Origin: Diadema setosum
Lineage: Eukaryota > Echinodermata > Echinoidea > Diadematoida > Diadematidae
DNA: 64,000 nucleotides
Direction of reading: 5' to 3'
Assembly (NCBI RefSeq): GCF_964275005.1
Contig: NC_092693.1
Span: 25,597,173-25,661,172 of the forward strand
Shown here: piece after piece, positions 1 to 11,070 of the stretch
Layout: every line of letters begins with the position of its first letter
How positions within the stretch are numbered: the stretch's first letter is position 1
The notes under the pieces: model-generated
The model's input: the letters and a program-made list of their open reading frames with translations, nothing else
Database searches by the model: none
Told to the model about the DNA's origin: nothing
Made by a program: the position numbers and the translations under genes

Positions 1-238
1 TCATTTCTCTTCAGTCAAAAGACTTGGTGGTTTGCTGATGCGACCGCTTCTTGTTTTGAAGTATGATGGTGTGCTGCCCTGTGCAGGTGGGGGCTAATCA
101 GGTTGCTGCTGGGGGCGCCTGGAAGCGATGTCTGGTGACCTCGGAGCCTGCATAGCCGAGTGCCGGAGCGGCATGGTAGATTTCTGCATCTTTGCTGACA
201 GAGAGGAAGACACATTTCCTCCATGTGGCTGTCGATAG
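1..238 (-). pseudogene. Tail of decayed Gypsy-1' pol (3' part, split by Gypsy-1)
   Basis: Read on the minus strand, this stretch continues the integrase C-terminal reading frame that breaks off at 5140. The last copied bases of the target duplication (GATAG at 234-238 and 5135-5139) join the two halves in frame. The tail ends with a basic TRSGRISKPP-type motif, which also closes the pol protein of Gypsy-1 (TRSGRTIKK near 1380), and a stop lies at about 7-9. One in-frame TAG lies near 85-90. The pol protein of such elements gives reverse transcriptase, RNase H and integrase; this part would be the variable integrase tail. The element is dead. The 3' LTR should lie left of the window. I am fairly sure of the assignment because of the exact target duplication and the frame continuity. 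Confidence 0.7.
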
Positions 239-347
239 TGTCACATATCAGACTTAGTACAACTCATGAGTATGAAACAAACCTCTTCTTGACAGGTTGC
301 AGACTAGGCTGCATCTTCAGGTTTCTGAAGATGTGCATTGGCATAAT

Positions 348-447
348 TGTCACATATCAGACTTAGTACAACTCGTGTGTCGTTGCATGTACAATTTTTT
401 ATTGTCGGGTCCGGATGACGTCATACACTAAGGGGCGATATCTTACA
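348..447 (-). repeat. Gypsy-1 3' LTR
   Basis: A 100-bp LTR nearly identical to 5035-5134. It is preceded on the minus strand by a purine tract at 448-476. Unusually, it does not end the element: it is followed by an 80-bp copy of the internal sequence next to the 5' LTR (268-347, matching 4955-5034) and then by a 27-bp copy of the LTR end (239-265), after which the target duplication begins. Confidence 0.85.
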
Positions 448-476
448 TCTCCCTTTTTCCTTTTTTTTTTTTTTTT
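448..476 (-). other. Gypsy-1 polypurine tract
   Basis: On the minus strand this is an uninterrupted run of A and G ending GGGAGA followed by one T at the LTR edge. It lies where the plus-strand primer of an LTR retrotransposon is expected. Confidence 0.7.
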
Positions 477-1365
477 CAAAACAAAATAAAGAAATAAAAT
501 CTTCAAAACTTTCCAAACGTTAATTTCTCAAATTGAAGGGAAAAAATTTTGTTGTTTTGCAAAATACAACACTCATACTGTTTATTTCAAAATATGAATG
601 TTTGTTGTTCTGGAAACAAAAGGAACAATTCACACTAAACTTTCCGTGTGTGAAAATTATCCATTCGTTTTTTGTTTTTTTTTTAAACACAATCACTGGT
701 TGTGAATTGTGATAGTTTATGATATATCACAAATTCAAAAAGGAAATAACGTGTTGCCATCACAATAATGCAACAGGTAAACAAATACACGTATTCAAAA
801 GGCAAAAGGGACTATGTCAAATTTTAGCAGTCCCTAAATGTTTTGTTCTTTTTTTTTGATAAATTCTTTATAACCAAAAAAGGTTGTATGCAAAAAAAAA
901 AATATATATATATCATCATATGAGGTAACAAACAAAACAAAACATGAATTAATCACGATACTGGAAACAAAAAAAAAAAAAAATTGACATGTGGAATCCA
1001 AATTATGGAAATCTGAGTTCTTTCAAATTCAAATATTGATTGTTTCAGTCCGTAAGACGTTGCTCATGTAATCCAAACAGTTCATTCCATGTCCAAGGGG
1101 ATCACATGGGTTGTAAAAATGACAGCTCTCTTAGTATTATATAAAAAAGGAATAATTAAAAAAAAAAATCTTCCAAAAGTCCTGTGTTAAAATAATGCAT
1201 GACAGAAAAAAAAAAACAATTCTGAATCGACCAAAAGGGTGAGCTTTATAATAAAGTGTTCAAAAACAAAAGTTCAGTTATCCTTTTCCGTTGTCATTTT
1301 CGTTTCAATTTTTTAGTTTTTTCTTTCTTTTTTTTTTTCTTTTTTTTTGTGTGTCCTGGTTTATG
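477..1365. other. AT-rich noncoding part of Gypsy-1
   Basis: About 890 bases between the pol stop and the polypurine tract. They hold many A and T homopolymers (for example 971-983 and 1330-1348) and no plausible coding region. I read this as the 3' untranslated region of Gypsy-1. The plus-strand open frame at 1256-1696 is antisense to pol and looks spurious. Confidence 0.5.
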
Positions 1366-2258
1366 TTATAAGTTTAAATGGTCCAGTTTCTTAATGGTTC
1401 GGCCACTCCTGGTCGTGTACTGCGGTGCCGGTGACCTAGTTGATTCCGCTGATCTGCATACTCCCTCAGGGGGCCTCGGGCTGCTCGGCACACTTGCAGC
1501 TGTAGAGGTAGCTGGTGGTCTCCCTCTTCCTGGATTAGGAGCTGGCGGAGTGACAGCTGCTGGTTCTGGACCCTGGTGTTTCATTTGGGACCATGACTCA
1601 GAGATGACGAGCGACTCACGGGTCCCTCCGCGATTAGCCTCATGGGTGGCTGGCCTTATGTGCTTGCGATTCCTCCTGTATTTGCGACCACGATGATTCA
1701 GCACATAGGAGCGAGGGGAGCGATGGTGTTCTTCGATGGTGGCTGGTATCCATCTCTTGGTTCCTGGGAGCGGTGCCATCCGGACTGCATCACCAGGCTT
1801 CAATGCAGGGAGGTTTTGGCCTGCCTTTTTGTTGTGATAGTAGGCCTGCCTTGACTTTTAGCATTGAGTCGTTGTTTGACTTCCTCAGGCTGGTAGAGCT
1901 TGGGACTCAGCAGTTGCCTTGTTGCTGGAAGTTTGTTCCGGGGCCTTCGCCCCATGGATAGCTGGGCAGGTGAGAGGTTGCAGCTTGCCATGGGTGTCGT
2001 GCGATAATCCAGCAATGCCAGATTCTTGTCCTTGCACTTCTTCCACAGTAGCTTGACTGTCTGCACACCTCGCTCAGCCTCACCATTCGACTGGGGGTGA
2101 TGTGGGGAGGAGGTCCGATGCGTTGTTCCCCACTCTTTGCAGAATGCCTCAAATTCTGCGGAGACATATTGTGGTCCATTATCCGTTCGAAGGATTTGTG
2201 GTATGCCGTGTCGACTGAACTGCTCTTTGAGTGCTTGGATGACTGCATTACTTCTTGT
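1366..2258 (-). pseudogene. Gypsy-1 integrase, catalytic core end and C-terminal domain
   Basis: This is the downstream half of integrase, which inserts element cDNA into chromosomes. The core shows TDNGPQY and then HHPQSNGEAER, giving the second Asp and the Glu of the DDE triad. A frame change near 1850 separates the core from the C-terminal part, which starts LKPGDAVRM, contains an SH3-like stretch (TKRWIPATIEEHH) and ends with a proline-rich tail and TRSGRTIKK. The upstream half lies at 2908-3010 and beyond, on the far side of an inserted DNA transposon. The protein cannot be made from this copy. Assignment as a Gypsy integrase is secure. Confidence 0.88.
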
Positions 2259-2907
2259 CATGCCGTCAATCCCTCGTTTGAGGCGAGACCCCAACTTCCA
2301 CGAAGAAAGTGGGGTGCTATACCTCGTTAAAGATTCTTCGTTTGGGAGTTGGGAGTCGAAGTATTTGTCCACTGCAAATAAACTTTCTGCTCAGGCGTGA
2401 CAAACCTGGAGGCCAAGCCAGGGTTTGATGACTCCAGCAGCTGTCATATTATGTAAGAGCATGATAAGGATATCTGCCTGTGGCACACCATTCAAAGTGA
2501 ACTCAATTTTCTCTATCCTTTCTAAAGTTTTCAATTTTATATTCTATTGAGAAATTCTATGGTCATCCATTTTACATTTCGAACGAAAAAAATTGACCCG
2601 TAAATAACGAAAATACAGGAATAGGAAGGAGAGCATTGCCAGTTTGCCGATGCTGCTCACTTTCGGGGATAAAGTACAAGCCGTGGATGAGTTGGGGAGG
2701 TGGGGTGCAGTACAGGCATGCTCTGTCTGCATACACTGAATGTCTACACTCACACACACACACACACACGTACACACACACGCACCATGGAGCTACAGTT
2801 AGAAACAGGTGTTTTATATCTTTGGTTTTTAAGTCATTGATTGCCAAGATATACACTGGCATTATTTACGGGGGTGTAGCCTCTTCAAACGAGAGATTTG
2901 CGTCATG
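2259..2907. mobile_element. Nonautonomous DNA transposon with CATG ends, inserted in integrase
   Basis: A 649-bp element with imperfect inverted ends of about 35 bp, sharing CTCGTTTGA. The termini are CATG. It is flanked by a 4-bp direct repeat TTGT (2255-2258, 2908-2911). Removing the element and one TTGT copy leaves the Gypsy integrase reading frame continuous, which fixes both edges. No transposase is encoded. It contains a CA microsatellite at 2751-2783. Four-base target duplications are known for several superfamilies (for example Sola, Ginger, Chapaev), but I cannot assign one from the ends. Confidence 0.82.
2751..2783. repeat. (CA)n microsatellite
   Basis: A run of CA dinucleotides with one CGTA interruption, inside the 649-bp DNA transposon. 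Confidence 0.9.
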
Positions 2908-5040
2908 TTGTAGCGAGTTCGTTCACCTCGATATACTTTGAGTAGTAGTCGATAGTAAGCACATAGTGCGATCTTTCCCACTCAAACAGATCGATGCCAC
3001 TTCTTGCCAGGGTAAGTCAGGGTGAGGAGTTGGGTGCATCGGTTCAGTGTGTTGTGCTTTCTGATGAGTGTTGCAGTCTGAGCAGTCTCCTATCATCTCT
3101 TCGATGTGTTGATTCATCGCTGGCCAGTATAATGCTTCTCTGGCCCTTTGTTTCGACTTGACAATGCCGAGATGTGAGACATGTATGGTCTCCAGTAGTT
3201 CTCGTCTCATGGATGGGGGTATGACAATGCGCATACCCTTGTAGACCACGCCATCTAGCACTGAGAGTTCATCACGTATTGTCCAATACTCGCGTATGGA
3301 GTGTGGCACTTCTTGTTTTGTGTCTGGCCACCCGCTTTTGATCATGCTGTGCAGCTCATTGAGCTCCATGGCGGTGTGTGTCTGGAATTGCACGTATCTC
3401 TCCTGGGACACTGCAATGTGGTCAAGCATGTTTACAACCACCGGCTCCATGTCAGGATTGCTGTCAGGTAGGTTGGCTCTGCTGAGGGCATCCCCAATGG
3501 GTATTTCCTTGCCGGGTTTGTACATCACATTCAGGTCATACGGTTGGAGTCTGAGGAGCATACTCTGCAGACGCATCGGGGCCGACAGCAATGATTTGCG
3601 GAAGATTGCCTGGAGCGGCTTGTGGTCAGATTCTACATGCACCGTCCTTCCAAAGACATAGTGGTGGAATTTTCGGCAGGAGTGTACAATGGCCAACATT
3701 TCTTTCTCGATTTGTGCGTAGCGCATTTCAGTCTCTGTAAGAGCCCTTGATGTGAAGGCTACTGGGCGTCCTTCTTGTAGTAGTACACCTCCTAGAGCAT
3801 ATCTGCTTGCATCACACTGTATAACCACATCTTTCTTGTCATCGTAGAAGGCTAGTACTGGTGCTGTTGTGCACAAGTCCTTGAGTTTGTCGAAGCTCTT
3901 CTGCTGGGCTGGACCCCACTGGAACTGTGCATCTTTGGTGGTCAAAGCTCTGAGTGGCTGATCTATGGTGCTCAGGTCTGGAATGAACTTGGACAGGTAT
4001 TGTACAAGTCCAAGAAACTGCTGGACAGCCTGCTTAGATGTGGGTGCTGGCATTTCTCTTACAGCTCGGACCTTCTCGGGATCGGGTTTCAACCCTGCTG
4101 AGGAGATAAGATGTCCAACGTACTTGACCTCTGGTTGCCTGATTTTGCACTTCTTCAAGTTCAGCTTCAGATTGTACTTTTTTGCTTTCTGTGCAACTTT
4201 GTTCAAGATCTCATCATGGTGCTTCATGTCTTTCCCTGCAATTAGAATATCGTCCATGACTGCACGGGCCCCTGGTATTCCTTCCAGCATTTCATCCATG
4301 ACTCGCTGGAATATTTCCGGGGCACTCTTGATGCCGAAGGGGAGTCTCAGCCATCGGTATCTCCCTTGTGGTGTGTTAAATGTTGTCAGCAAACTCGATT
4401 CATAGTCCAGTTTGATCTGCAGGAACCCACTCTTGGCATCAATCACCGAGAATATTTTTGCATCTGGCATTGATGCAATCACTTCCTCCACTGTGGGTAT
4501 GGGGTAATGTTCGTGGCGGATTGCCTTGTTGAGGTCTTTGGGATCAATGCAGATACTGACTTTGCCATTCTTTACGACTGTGACCATTGAGTTGACCCAG
4601 TCTGTTGGTTCGTTGACTTTAGTTATGTGCCCATTTTCCTCCATTTCTTTCAGCTTGTCTTTGATTTTTGATGCTAGGGCTTGTGGTTGCCGTCTTGGAG
4701 CATGAACAACTGGCTGTATCGTTGGGTCAATTTTCAGAGAGTATGTTCCTGGCAGTGTTCCTGTGTTTAGTTTCAGCTCGGGATAGTCCTCGATGTTGTG
4801 TAGCCGCTGAATCAGATCGAGTCTGGCACTATCTGAGCCTGAGAGGAGTATTGGCTTCTCATCTGCTCTGACTACATGAAACTGCACCTCTACTGAGCGG
4901 TCTTTGTATTTTGTAGCTAGCTTTACACTGCCTTCCAATTGGAGAGTATGGTTTGAGTATGAAACAAACCTCTTCTTGACAGGTTGCAGACTAGGCTGCA
5001 TCTTCAGGTTTCTGAAGATGTGCATTGGCATAATTGTCAC
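2908..5040 (-). pseudogene. Gypsy-1 pol: protease tail, reverse transcriptase, RNase H, integrase N-part
   Basis: A minus-strand reading frame of about 700 codons. In order it shows the protease C-terminal part (YSNHTLQLEG near the start), reverse transcriptase with VIDAKSGFLQ and the catalytic MDD (about 4247-4261), RNase H with IQCDAS (about 3810-3830), and the integrase zinc domain with His-His-Cys-Cys spacing (about 3065-3190). A one-base frameshift near 3008 shifts out of frame the segment that reads GIDLFEW in the neighbouring frame, just before the first catalytic Asp. The frame is then cut by the DNA transposon at 2907. The apparent start at 5040 is only the first Met after the LTR. 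The protease active site and gag are absent. The polyprotein would normally copy element RNA into DNA and integrate it. Confidence 0.92.
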
Positions 5041-5134
5041 ATATCAGTCTTAGTACAACTAGTGTGTCGTTGCATGTACGATTTTTTATTGTCAGGTCCG
5101 GATGACGTCATACACTATGGGGCGATATCTTACA
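5035..5134 (-). repeat. Gypsy-1 5' LTR
   Basis: A 100-bp LTR beginning TGTAAGATAT at 5134 on the minus strand, next to the target duplication GATAG. It is followed without a visible tRNA primer-binding site by protease-coding sequence at 5034, so gag and the leader are missing. Confidence 0.85.
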
Positions 5135-5139
5135 GATAG

Positions 5140-7475
5140 GGCTTGTTTGCTGCTTCCGTGGCCAGCCTGAGGTCTCTTCTGTTCCTTCGATACTGCTTTC
5201 CTTCATGCTCCATGACATAAGATTTAGGCATGTCGTGGTGCTTTACAATAGTTCCAGGGAGCCACTGCCAAGAACCTGGAAATGGCGCGATCCTCACTGG
5301 GTCCCCCAGGTGCAGAGGTGGCAGACTGGTGTTACATCCCGCTTTCGCGTTGTAGTAAAATTCACGTGCTGTGTTTAGCCCTTTCCATGCTCTGCTTCAC
5401 ATCAAGTGAATTGCCATGTGGTTCTAGCACAACCTTGGGAGTTGGCAGAAGGTTGCATGGTCTCCTTCCCATCAAAAGCTGTGCTGGCGATTGATTGCAG
5501 CTAGCGAGTGGCAATGCCTGGTAGTCCAGGAGAGCTAGTTGTTTGTCGTCACATTTTCTCTACAACCTTTTCACAGTCTGTACTGCCCGTTCTGTTTCGC
5601 CATTAGACTGTGGATAGCATGGTGATGAGGTGATGTGTTCGATTTGGTAGGTGGAACAAAATTGCTCTTGGGAGCTGTATCGAGGGTCATTGTCTGTCCA
5701 CAGCTTCATAGGTTATCCACGACGGGCAAATTGTGCTTTGTGTCTTTCTATGACAGCTGTGCTAGTGGGACTTGAGATGCATGTATCTGGGCAAGTATGT
5801 TGCTTTTCATGCTTGGTGGCACGACAATTCTCATGCCCTTGTAGATAACGCTATTTACCACCGCCAACTCGTCTCTGCCACTCTAAAAGTCCTGTATGGC
5901 ATGCGGTGTTTCCTGTTTGGTGTCTGGCCACCCCTTTTGTATCACTGAGCATAGCTCATTCAGCTCATTTGCTGTGCACTGTTGGAACTGTATGTACCGT
6001 CCCCATCTTTCTGAGGACAATGCGGATATGCTCAGTCATATTCACCGGTGGGGGGGGGGGGGGTTTTGGTTCCATGTCAGGGAGATTGGCACTGCTGAGA
6101 GCATTGCCCATGGGGATATCCTTGCCAGGTTTGTACTGCACATCTAGACTGTATGCATATGGCCTCAACATCATTTTGTAGTCTCAGTGGTGCAACCAGC
6201 AGTGGTTTGTTGAATATTGTTTGTGGTCTGTATGCACAACCACATTCCTTCCAAGAATGTAATAATGAAACTTCTTGCAGGAATGGAGTATGGCCAGCAT
6301 CTCCTTTTCTATTTGTGCATAGTGGGTCTATGTGGGTGTCACTGCTCTAGAGGTGTATGCAGTGGGCTGTCCTTCCTGCAGTAGGACACCTTTGACAGCA
6401 TAGCTACTTGCATCACATTGTATTGTCAGCTGTTTGTTACCGTCATATAATGCAAGGACTACTGGTGCTTCGGTGCAAATTTTCTTCAGTCTCCGAAAGC
6501 CATTCTCCTGCCTTTTGACTCCAATGGAAGGCAACATCCTTCTTGGTGAGCTCTCTTAGGGGTCATCTACTTCACTGAGATTTTCAATGAATTTGGCCAG
6601 GTACTGCACGAACACAAGAAAGCGTTTCATGTCCTCTTCGTTATCTGGCCGTGCATCTCCTCCACTGCTTTGATTTTGTCAGGATCTGGAGCAAGCCCTT
6701 TGTCTGTGATCAGGTGTCCCACATACTTTACTCATTTGCGGATTTGACACTTGTCAAAATTCAACGTGAGATTCCACTCTGTGGCATGTCGGACTACTTT
6801 GTCTAGGATCATCATGTGTCTTTACATCATCCATCATGGCTCTAGCTCTGTCATTGTCACTCAGCATCTCGTCCATTACCGGTATGCGCTGAAAGACTTC
6901 CGCCGCACACTTCATGCCAAACGGCAGGCGGAGCCATCGATACCTTCCAACCGGCGTGTTGAAAGTAGTAAGCAGGCTCGACTCATAGTCAATCTTTATC
7001 TGCAAGAATCCTGACTTTGCATCTATAACTGAGAACACAGTTGTGCCAGCCATGTCTGCTACTATCTCCTCAACAGTAGGGATTCTGTAGTGTTCTCTAC
7101 GGACTGCTCAATTCAGGTCCTTGGGATCCAGACAGATCCGGATTTTGTCACCTTTGACCACGGCCACCACTGAGTTGACCCCAATCCATGGGTTCTGTCA
7201 CCTTGGTTATGTGTCCTTCTTCCTTCATTTCATTTAGCTTCAGGAGTACTTTCTTTGCCAATGCTTTGGGTCGTCTGCGTGGTGCGTGTATTACTGGCTT
7301 GACTGTCAGGTCAATTTTAATGGAGCATGTGCCCAGTAGGCAGCCAGTCAGTTGTCTCAGCTCTGGGTACTCGTCAGTGCTGTATAGACGGCTGATCAGT
7401 TGCAACTGTGTGTTAGCCTCCCCTGAAAGCAAAACTGGCTTGTTTTTTGCTTCAACAATATAATCAATGCAACAG
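5140..7475 (-). pseudogene. Gypsy-1': older, heavily decayed Gypsy pol
   Basis: This relative of Gypsy-1 is broken by many stops and frameshifts. On the minus strand the order is: protease end with LLSGEAN (about 7430), reverse transcriptase with VIDAKSGFLQIK (about 7030) and MMDD (about 6830), RNase H with IQCDAS (about 6410), integrase core with DNDPRYSS and YPQSNGETER (about 5690-5580), and an integrase C-terminal segment with EGKQYRRNRRDL (about 5200). Gypsy-1 is inserted in its tail, and the frame continues at 238. Homology starts abruptly near 7475 in mid-protease, so gag and the 5' LTR are absent. A G15 run at 6050-6064 sits in the decayed RNase H region. Confidence 0.85.
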
Positions 7476-7640
7476 TCCTTGTTTTACACTTAGTAGCAAA
7501 ACAGTTTAAATAATTTTACAGAGAGTGAAGAGGTTATTGGTAGTTGAATTTTGACACGATGTGGTTTTGTTTCTAATAGTGTACTCTCAACATAAAAACA
7601 TTATAGGGTAAACCTATAACTATGTTTTAAAGGGAACCAT
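7476..7640. other. Short noncoding spacer, possible intron remnant
   Basis: No coding similarity recognised. On the minus strand the preceding HECT-like segment ends near a GTATGG sequence (about 7640) that could be a splice donor, so this may be the intron into which Gypsy-1' landed. This is inference. Confidence 0.3.
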
Positions 7641-8091
7641 ACCTTCATAAGAAATTAAAATTCTTATTGGGTTTCTGCCCTTGTTCTTGGATCTGAAGTA
7701 AATAAATTGATGATTCCCTTTGCTGTAAGAGCCAGCTCCTTGTACAAAGCCAAAGTTGCAGAAGGACTTTGAAACTCAGAATGAAGTCCAAGTTGAACAA
7801 TATCTCTCCTGCATTGGGCTGCATAATGTCCATTCTAGATTATGCACTTGCGTGCCAATTGATGGATTGTGCCTGTAGCTTCCTTTGAATTTTGGAATGG
7901 TGTGTGCCCTTTTCTGTCTTGCAAATCTATCAAAACCTCTTTCTCATTCTCTGTCATGCTTCCATCAAGTGCCAATTTCACAGCTGAACGGTCTGCATCG
8001 CACAGATACATCATAAAAGAGCTCCAACAAAACATCTGGTGTGACCTGCTCTTTGCCGAATAGCAATACCACCAAAAAAGCAGGTGCCAGC
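7641..8091 (-). pseudogene. HECT/G2E3-like gene relic, C-terminal segment
   Basis: On the minus strand this reads as a helical, HECT C-lobe-like protein: TPDVLLELFYD, then ADRSAVKLALDG, LIDLQDRKGH, TIHQLARKCII, then after a TAG HYAAQCRRDIVQLGL and ALYKELALTAKG. A frameshift near 8000 and two in-frame stops show decay. The pattern resembles the HECT-like domain of multi-copy invertebrate genes related to G2/M-phase E3 ubiquitin ligase (from memory of the family, not a search). Its upstream coding sequence is separated by Gypsy-2. The target duplication CCAGC (8087-8091 and 12591-12595) joins it to 12596. No catalytic Cys could be placed. Confidence 0.55.
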
Positions 8092-8251
8092 TGTTATGTA
8101 CACTCGAATAAAGACAAATAACTTGATGAGTTGCGGTGTACTATGATGTGGGTTGTATTTGGTCCAACATGGCGATCGGTCGCCTCCAATATTTGTACAG
8201 AAAGGGGTCTACGCCCTCAACGTTAGAAACATTATAGTTTCAAACACAACA
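8092..8251 (-). repeat. Gypsy-2 3' LTR
   Basis: A 160-bp LTR starting TGTTATGTAC on the plus strand and ending ACAACA. It is directly preceded by CCAGC. The minus-strand polypurine tract lies at 8252-8264. Confidence 0.95.
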
Positions 8252-8498
8252 TATTTTTCCCCCCATTGATTTAAACATTGTTCAAATAAAGTCCAAAAGT
8301 TCTCCAAATCAGATGTTATATCAAACTGATAACCACGTGGAATTATTTAATTTTCCACATAACTTAATGAACCAAGATCCTCCAGTAGGATATCCAACAA
8401 TATTTTGTACGGGGAGATAAATCATGCATTACTGACTATGTGTCCAAAATGTAAACATTAAGTGTTCATTCGGTTTTTAGGAGTCCAATATGACTGTT

Positions 8499-9775
8499 TC
8501 AATGATAATAGTCTCGGAGATATCTCGGTTGTCTGCATACGTGCTGAGAACGGCTTACGTTCAGGGGCTGGCGTTCTTCGCGATCTGGTTGAGTGCTTGG
8601 AACGCCGAGTGGAAACGAGGTTTCGTCATCGGCGCACTCGTAGTCATTCCCAGGTCGATTCGAAGGACATAAGCATCTTGCGTTCCACGTGGTCCCGTCT
8701 TCGAGTTGGAACGCACTGTTGCCGAGTCGTTTGGCGATTCGCTTTGGGGGTGACAAAGCTGACGCTAGTTTGTGCTTTCTGTTAGGGCGTTGTATGCGTA
8801 CCCAGTCTCCGACTGCTAATCGTGATGGCTTAGCGTGTCGTCGCTTGTCTGTGTATGACTTTGTTTTCGCTTGCTGATGTGCGATTTCTTCCGCTTTTGT
8901 TTTGACGGCCTCGCTAGGGGGCGGAGAAGGTTGAATGACGTTCAGCAGCATGCGAAGTTTGCGCCCTATCATCAATTCAGCTGGTGTTCTGCCGGTCAGT
9001 GCATGTGGTGTCGACCGGTAGGCGCGGAGTAGGATGTGGATTGCCGACTCGAATGTCTTTTCCTTCCGACAGGCTCGCTTTCAGGCTGTCCTCTATGACC
9101 CTGTTGAAGCGTTCCACACCCCCATTTGACTGTGGGTTGTACCGCGCTGTGAGGTTGTGCTGGATTCAAATTGTGGTCCGTTGTCTGTCGTAATGCTTTT
9201 GGGCAATCCCCACTTTGTGAACAGCGTGTCGAGGATGTTGGTGACCGATTGTGTCGTGATCGAACTTGTTGCCGCGATTTCGGGCCATTTGCTATGCAAG
9301 TCCTGAACAACGACGAGAAAATGCTGATTCTGTGGCGCTGCTGCGACTTCTCCAAAAATGTCAACTTGCAACGCTTCCCACGGTTGTTGGGGCCAGGGGG
9401 TAGGCTGTAGTGGAGCAGGACGCGAATTGCCTGCTTTCTCGCTGATAGTGCAACTTTCACAATGTTTCACATGCTGTTCAACTCGCTGGTCAATACCGGG
9501 CCACCAAATGCATTCTCTGCACTTCTGTTTCATTTTCACTATGCCCGGATGGCCTGCATGTGCGAGTTCTAACACGCGTTGTTGCAGCGATGCTGGTATC
9601 ACCACGCGTGTGCCTCGAGCGATCGCGTATTCGTCGAAAACCGCGAGCTCTTCGCAAATGCAATGATATGGTACCATCTCCTCAGAGATTGCCGTCGGCC
9701 AGCCTGCTGTGATGTACTCTCTCACGCGTTGGAGTACAGCGTCGTTCTGCGATTCTGAGCTCACTGCGAGTGACG
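8499..9775 (-). pseudogene. Gypsy-2 integrase
   Basis: Integrase is spread over three minus-strand frames. The zinc domain is visible as HAGHPGIVKMKQ followed by CESC (about 9440-9560). The core shows VDIFGEV and then TDNGPQF. A deletion follows that removes the usual YHPQxNG motif before VERFNRVIEDSLKAS in another frame (about 9060-9110). The C-terminal domain at 8499-8975 has VGDWVRIQRPNRKHK. A frameshift near 9775 separates it from RNase H. With the catalytic-Glu region disturbed, this copy cannot make working integrase. Confidence 0.85.
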
Positions 9776-11070
9776 AGTTTCGCTGCGTTTGACATGACCG
9801 CGTTAACGTACTCTTCGGTTTCGCGTGAAGGCTTTTCCGCGTTATCGCTATCTGCGGTCCGTGTGCGACTGAGCATATCCGCAACGTGGTTATGCGATCC
9901 TGCGAGATATTCCACATCAAAATTGTATTGGTGGAGTCGATCTGACAACCGGTATATGCGCAATGGCTTGTGACCTGAACCTGAAGTTGCGAGCAGTGTC
10001 GTCAGTGCCTGATGATCTGTGCGGAGAGTGAATTTGCGTCCAAACACGTAATTGTGCCAGTGCTCACGTGTGAAAATGCAGGCGTGTGCTTCGCGTTCTC
10101 TGGTAGAGTACTTCCTCTCCGTGTCTGTTAGCGTATACGACGCGAACGCGACTGGTTGCTCTGAACCGTTGATTTCCTGCGACAAAACTGCTCCGACTGC
10201 TCTATTAGAAGCGTCCGTAGTCACGAATGTAGTTGCGTTAGGATCGAAATGCGTGAGAATTTGGGGAGAGACGATCTTCCGCTTTAGCTCACTGAATGCG
10301 CTCTCATGTACTGCATTCCACTCCCATGGCGTGTCTTTCCGAAGAAGCTTGTGGAGTGGTTCAGCTGTTTCGGCATAGCGAGGAACAAATTTCAAGTAGA
10401 AGTTTGTTGTGCCCAGGAAGGACGCGAGTTCTTTCACGTTCGTTGGCGTTGGCAGGAGTTGGATTGCGGCTGCGTTGTCCTGAGTTGGCATCACGCCCTC
10501 TGCTGTCACGCGATAGCCCATGAAGTCAATCTCTGATGCTGCGAATTTGCATTTCTCCTCGTTGAGGGTGAATCGATGCTTTGCGAGACGCGACAAGACT
10601 TTGTGAAGGCGGCGGTCGTGCTCTTCTGTGGTTGCACCACAGACGACTACGTCATCGAGAAGATTGAGCACTCCCGGTATGCCCGATAACACAGAAGATA
10701 CGATTTTCTGGAAGGCACTCGGGGCTGAGCTAAGTCCATACGGCATACTGCGGTATTGAAATACGCCCTCATGTGTCATGAATGCGGTCAAGTGGCGGCT
10801 CTCCGGCGCTAGCGGCACCTGTAGATAGCTGCGACGCATGTCCAGCTTAGTGAAGATTCCGGCTCCGTGGAAAGAGGCAGACAGCTCGTTGATTGTGGGG
10901 AGGGGGTACTTGTCCGGTATGATAGCCTTGTTTACTTCTTTAAGGTCTATGCACAATCTCAACTCCCCGTTCTTGCGACGCACTATGACCAGATTCGAGA
11001 CCCAAGGGGATGAGTCGATTCTCTCAATGATACCGTCTGCTTCGAGACGGCGAAGTTCTGTCGAGACTTC
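9682..11070 (-). pseudogene. Gypsy-2 reverse transcriptase and RNase H
   Basis: The frame continues from the protease segment across a TAA at 11071-11073. It shows the fingers/palm motif LRLCIDLKEVN, the first catalytic Asp in TKLDMRRSYLQVPL, the LLDD active-site pair (about 10640-10668), and RNase H with FVTTDAS and later TDHQALT. It ends in the connection to integrase, where a frameshift near 9775 diverts it. Reverse transcriptase would copy the element RNA into DNA in cytoplasmic particles. Apart from the stop and frameshift the sequence is well kept. Confidence 0.92.

Larger units (their letters stand above)
239..5134 (-). mobile_element. Gypsy-1: Ty3/Gypsy LTR retrotransposon, gag-less and inactive
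   Basis: A 4.9-kb LTR element on the minus strand, flanked by the 5-bp direct repeat GATAG (234-238, 5135-5139). It has 100-bp LTR copies at 5035-5134 and 348-447 that start TGTAAGATAT and end TGTGACA on the minus strand. A polypurine tract abuts the 3' LTR. The pol region encodes a protease tail, reverse transcriptase, RNase H and integrase. There is no gag, and the 5' LTR runs directly into the C-terminal part of protease. The LTR carries AATAAA (minus strand). Two frameshifts and one DNA-transposon insertion break pol. It is inserted in the pol tail of a related, older Gypsy element. The pol type matches the K02A2.6-like animal Gypsy group (family knowledge). Confidence 0.9.

Noticed and set aside
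1256..1696. Plus-strand open frame of 146 codons
   Set aside because: It lies antisense to the Gypsy-1 integrase tail and has no protein-like features; the minus-strand reading explains it.
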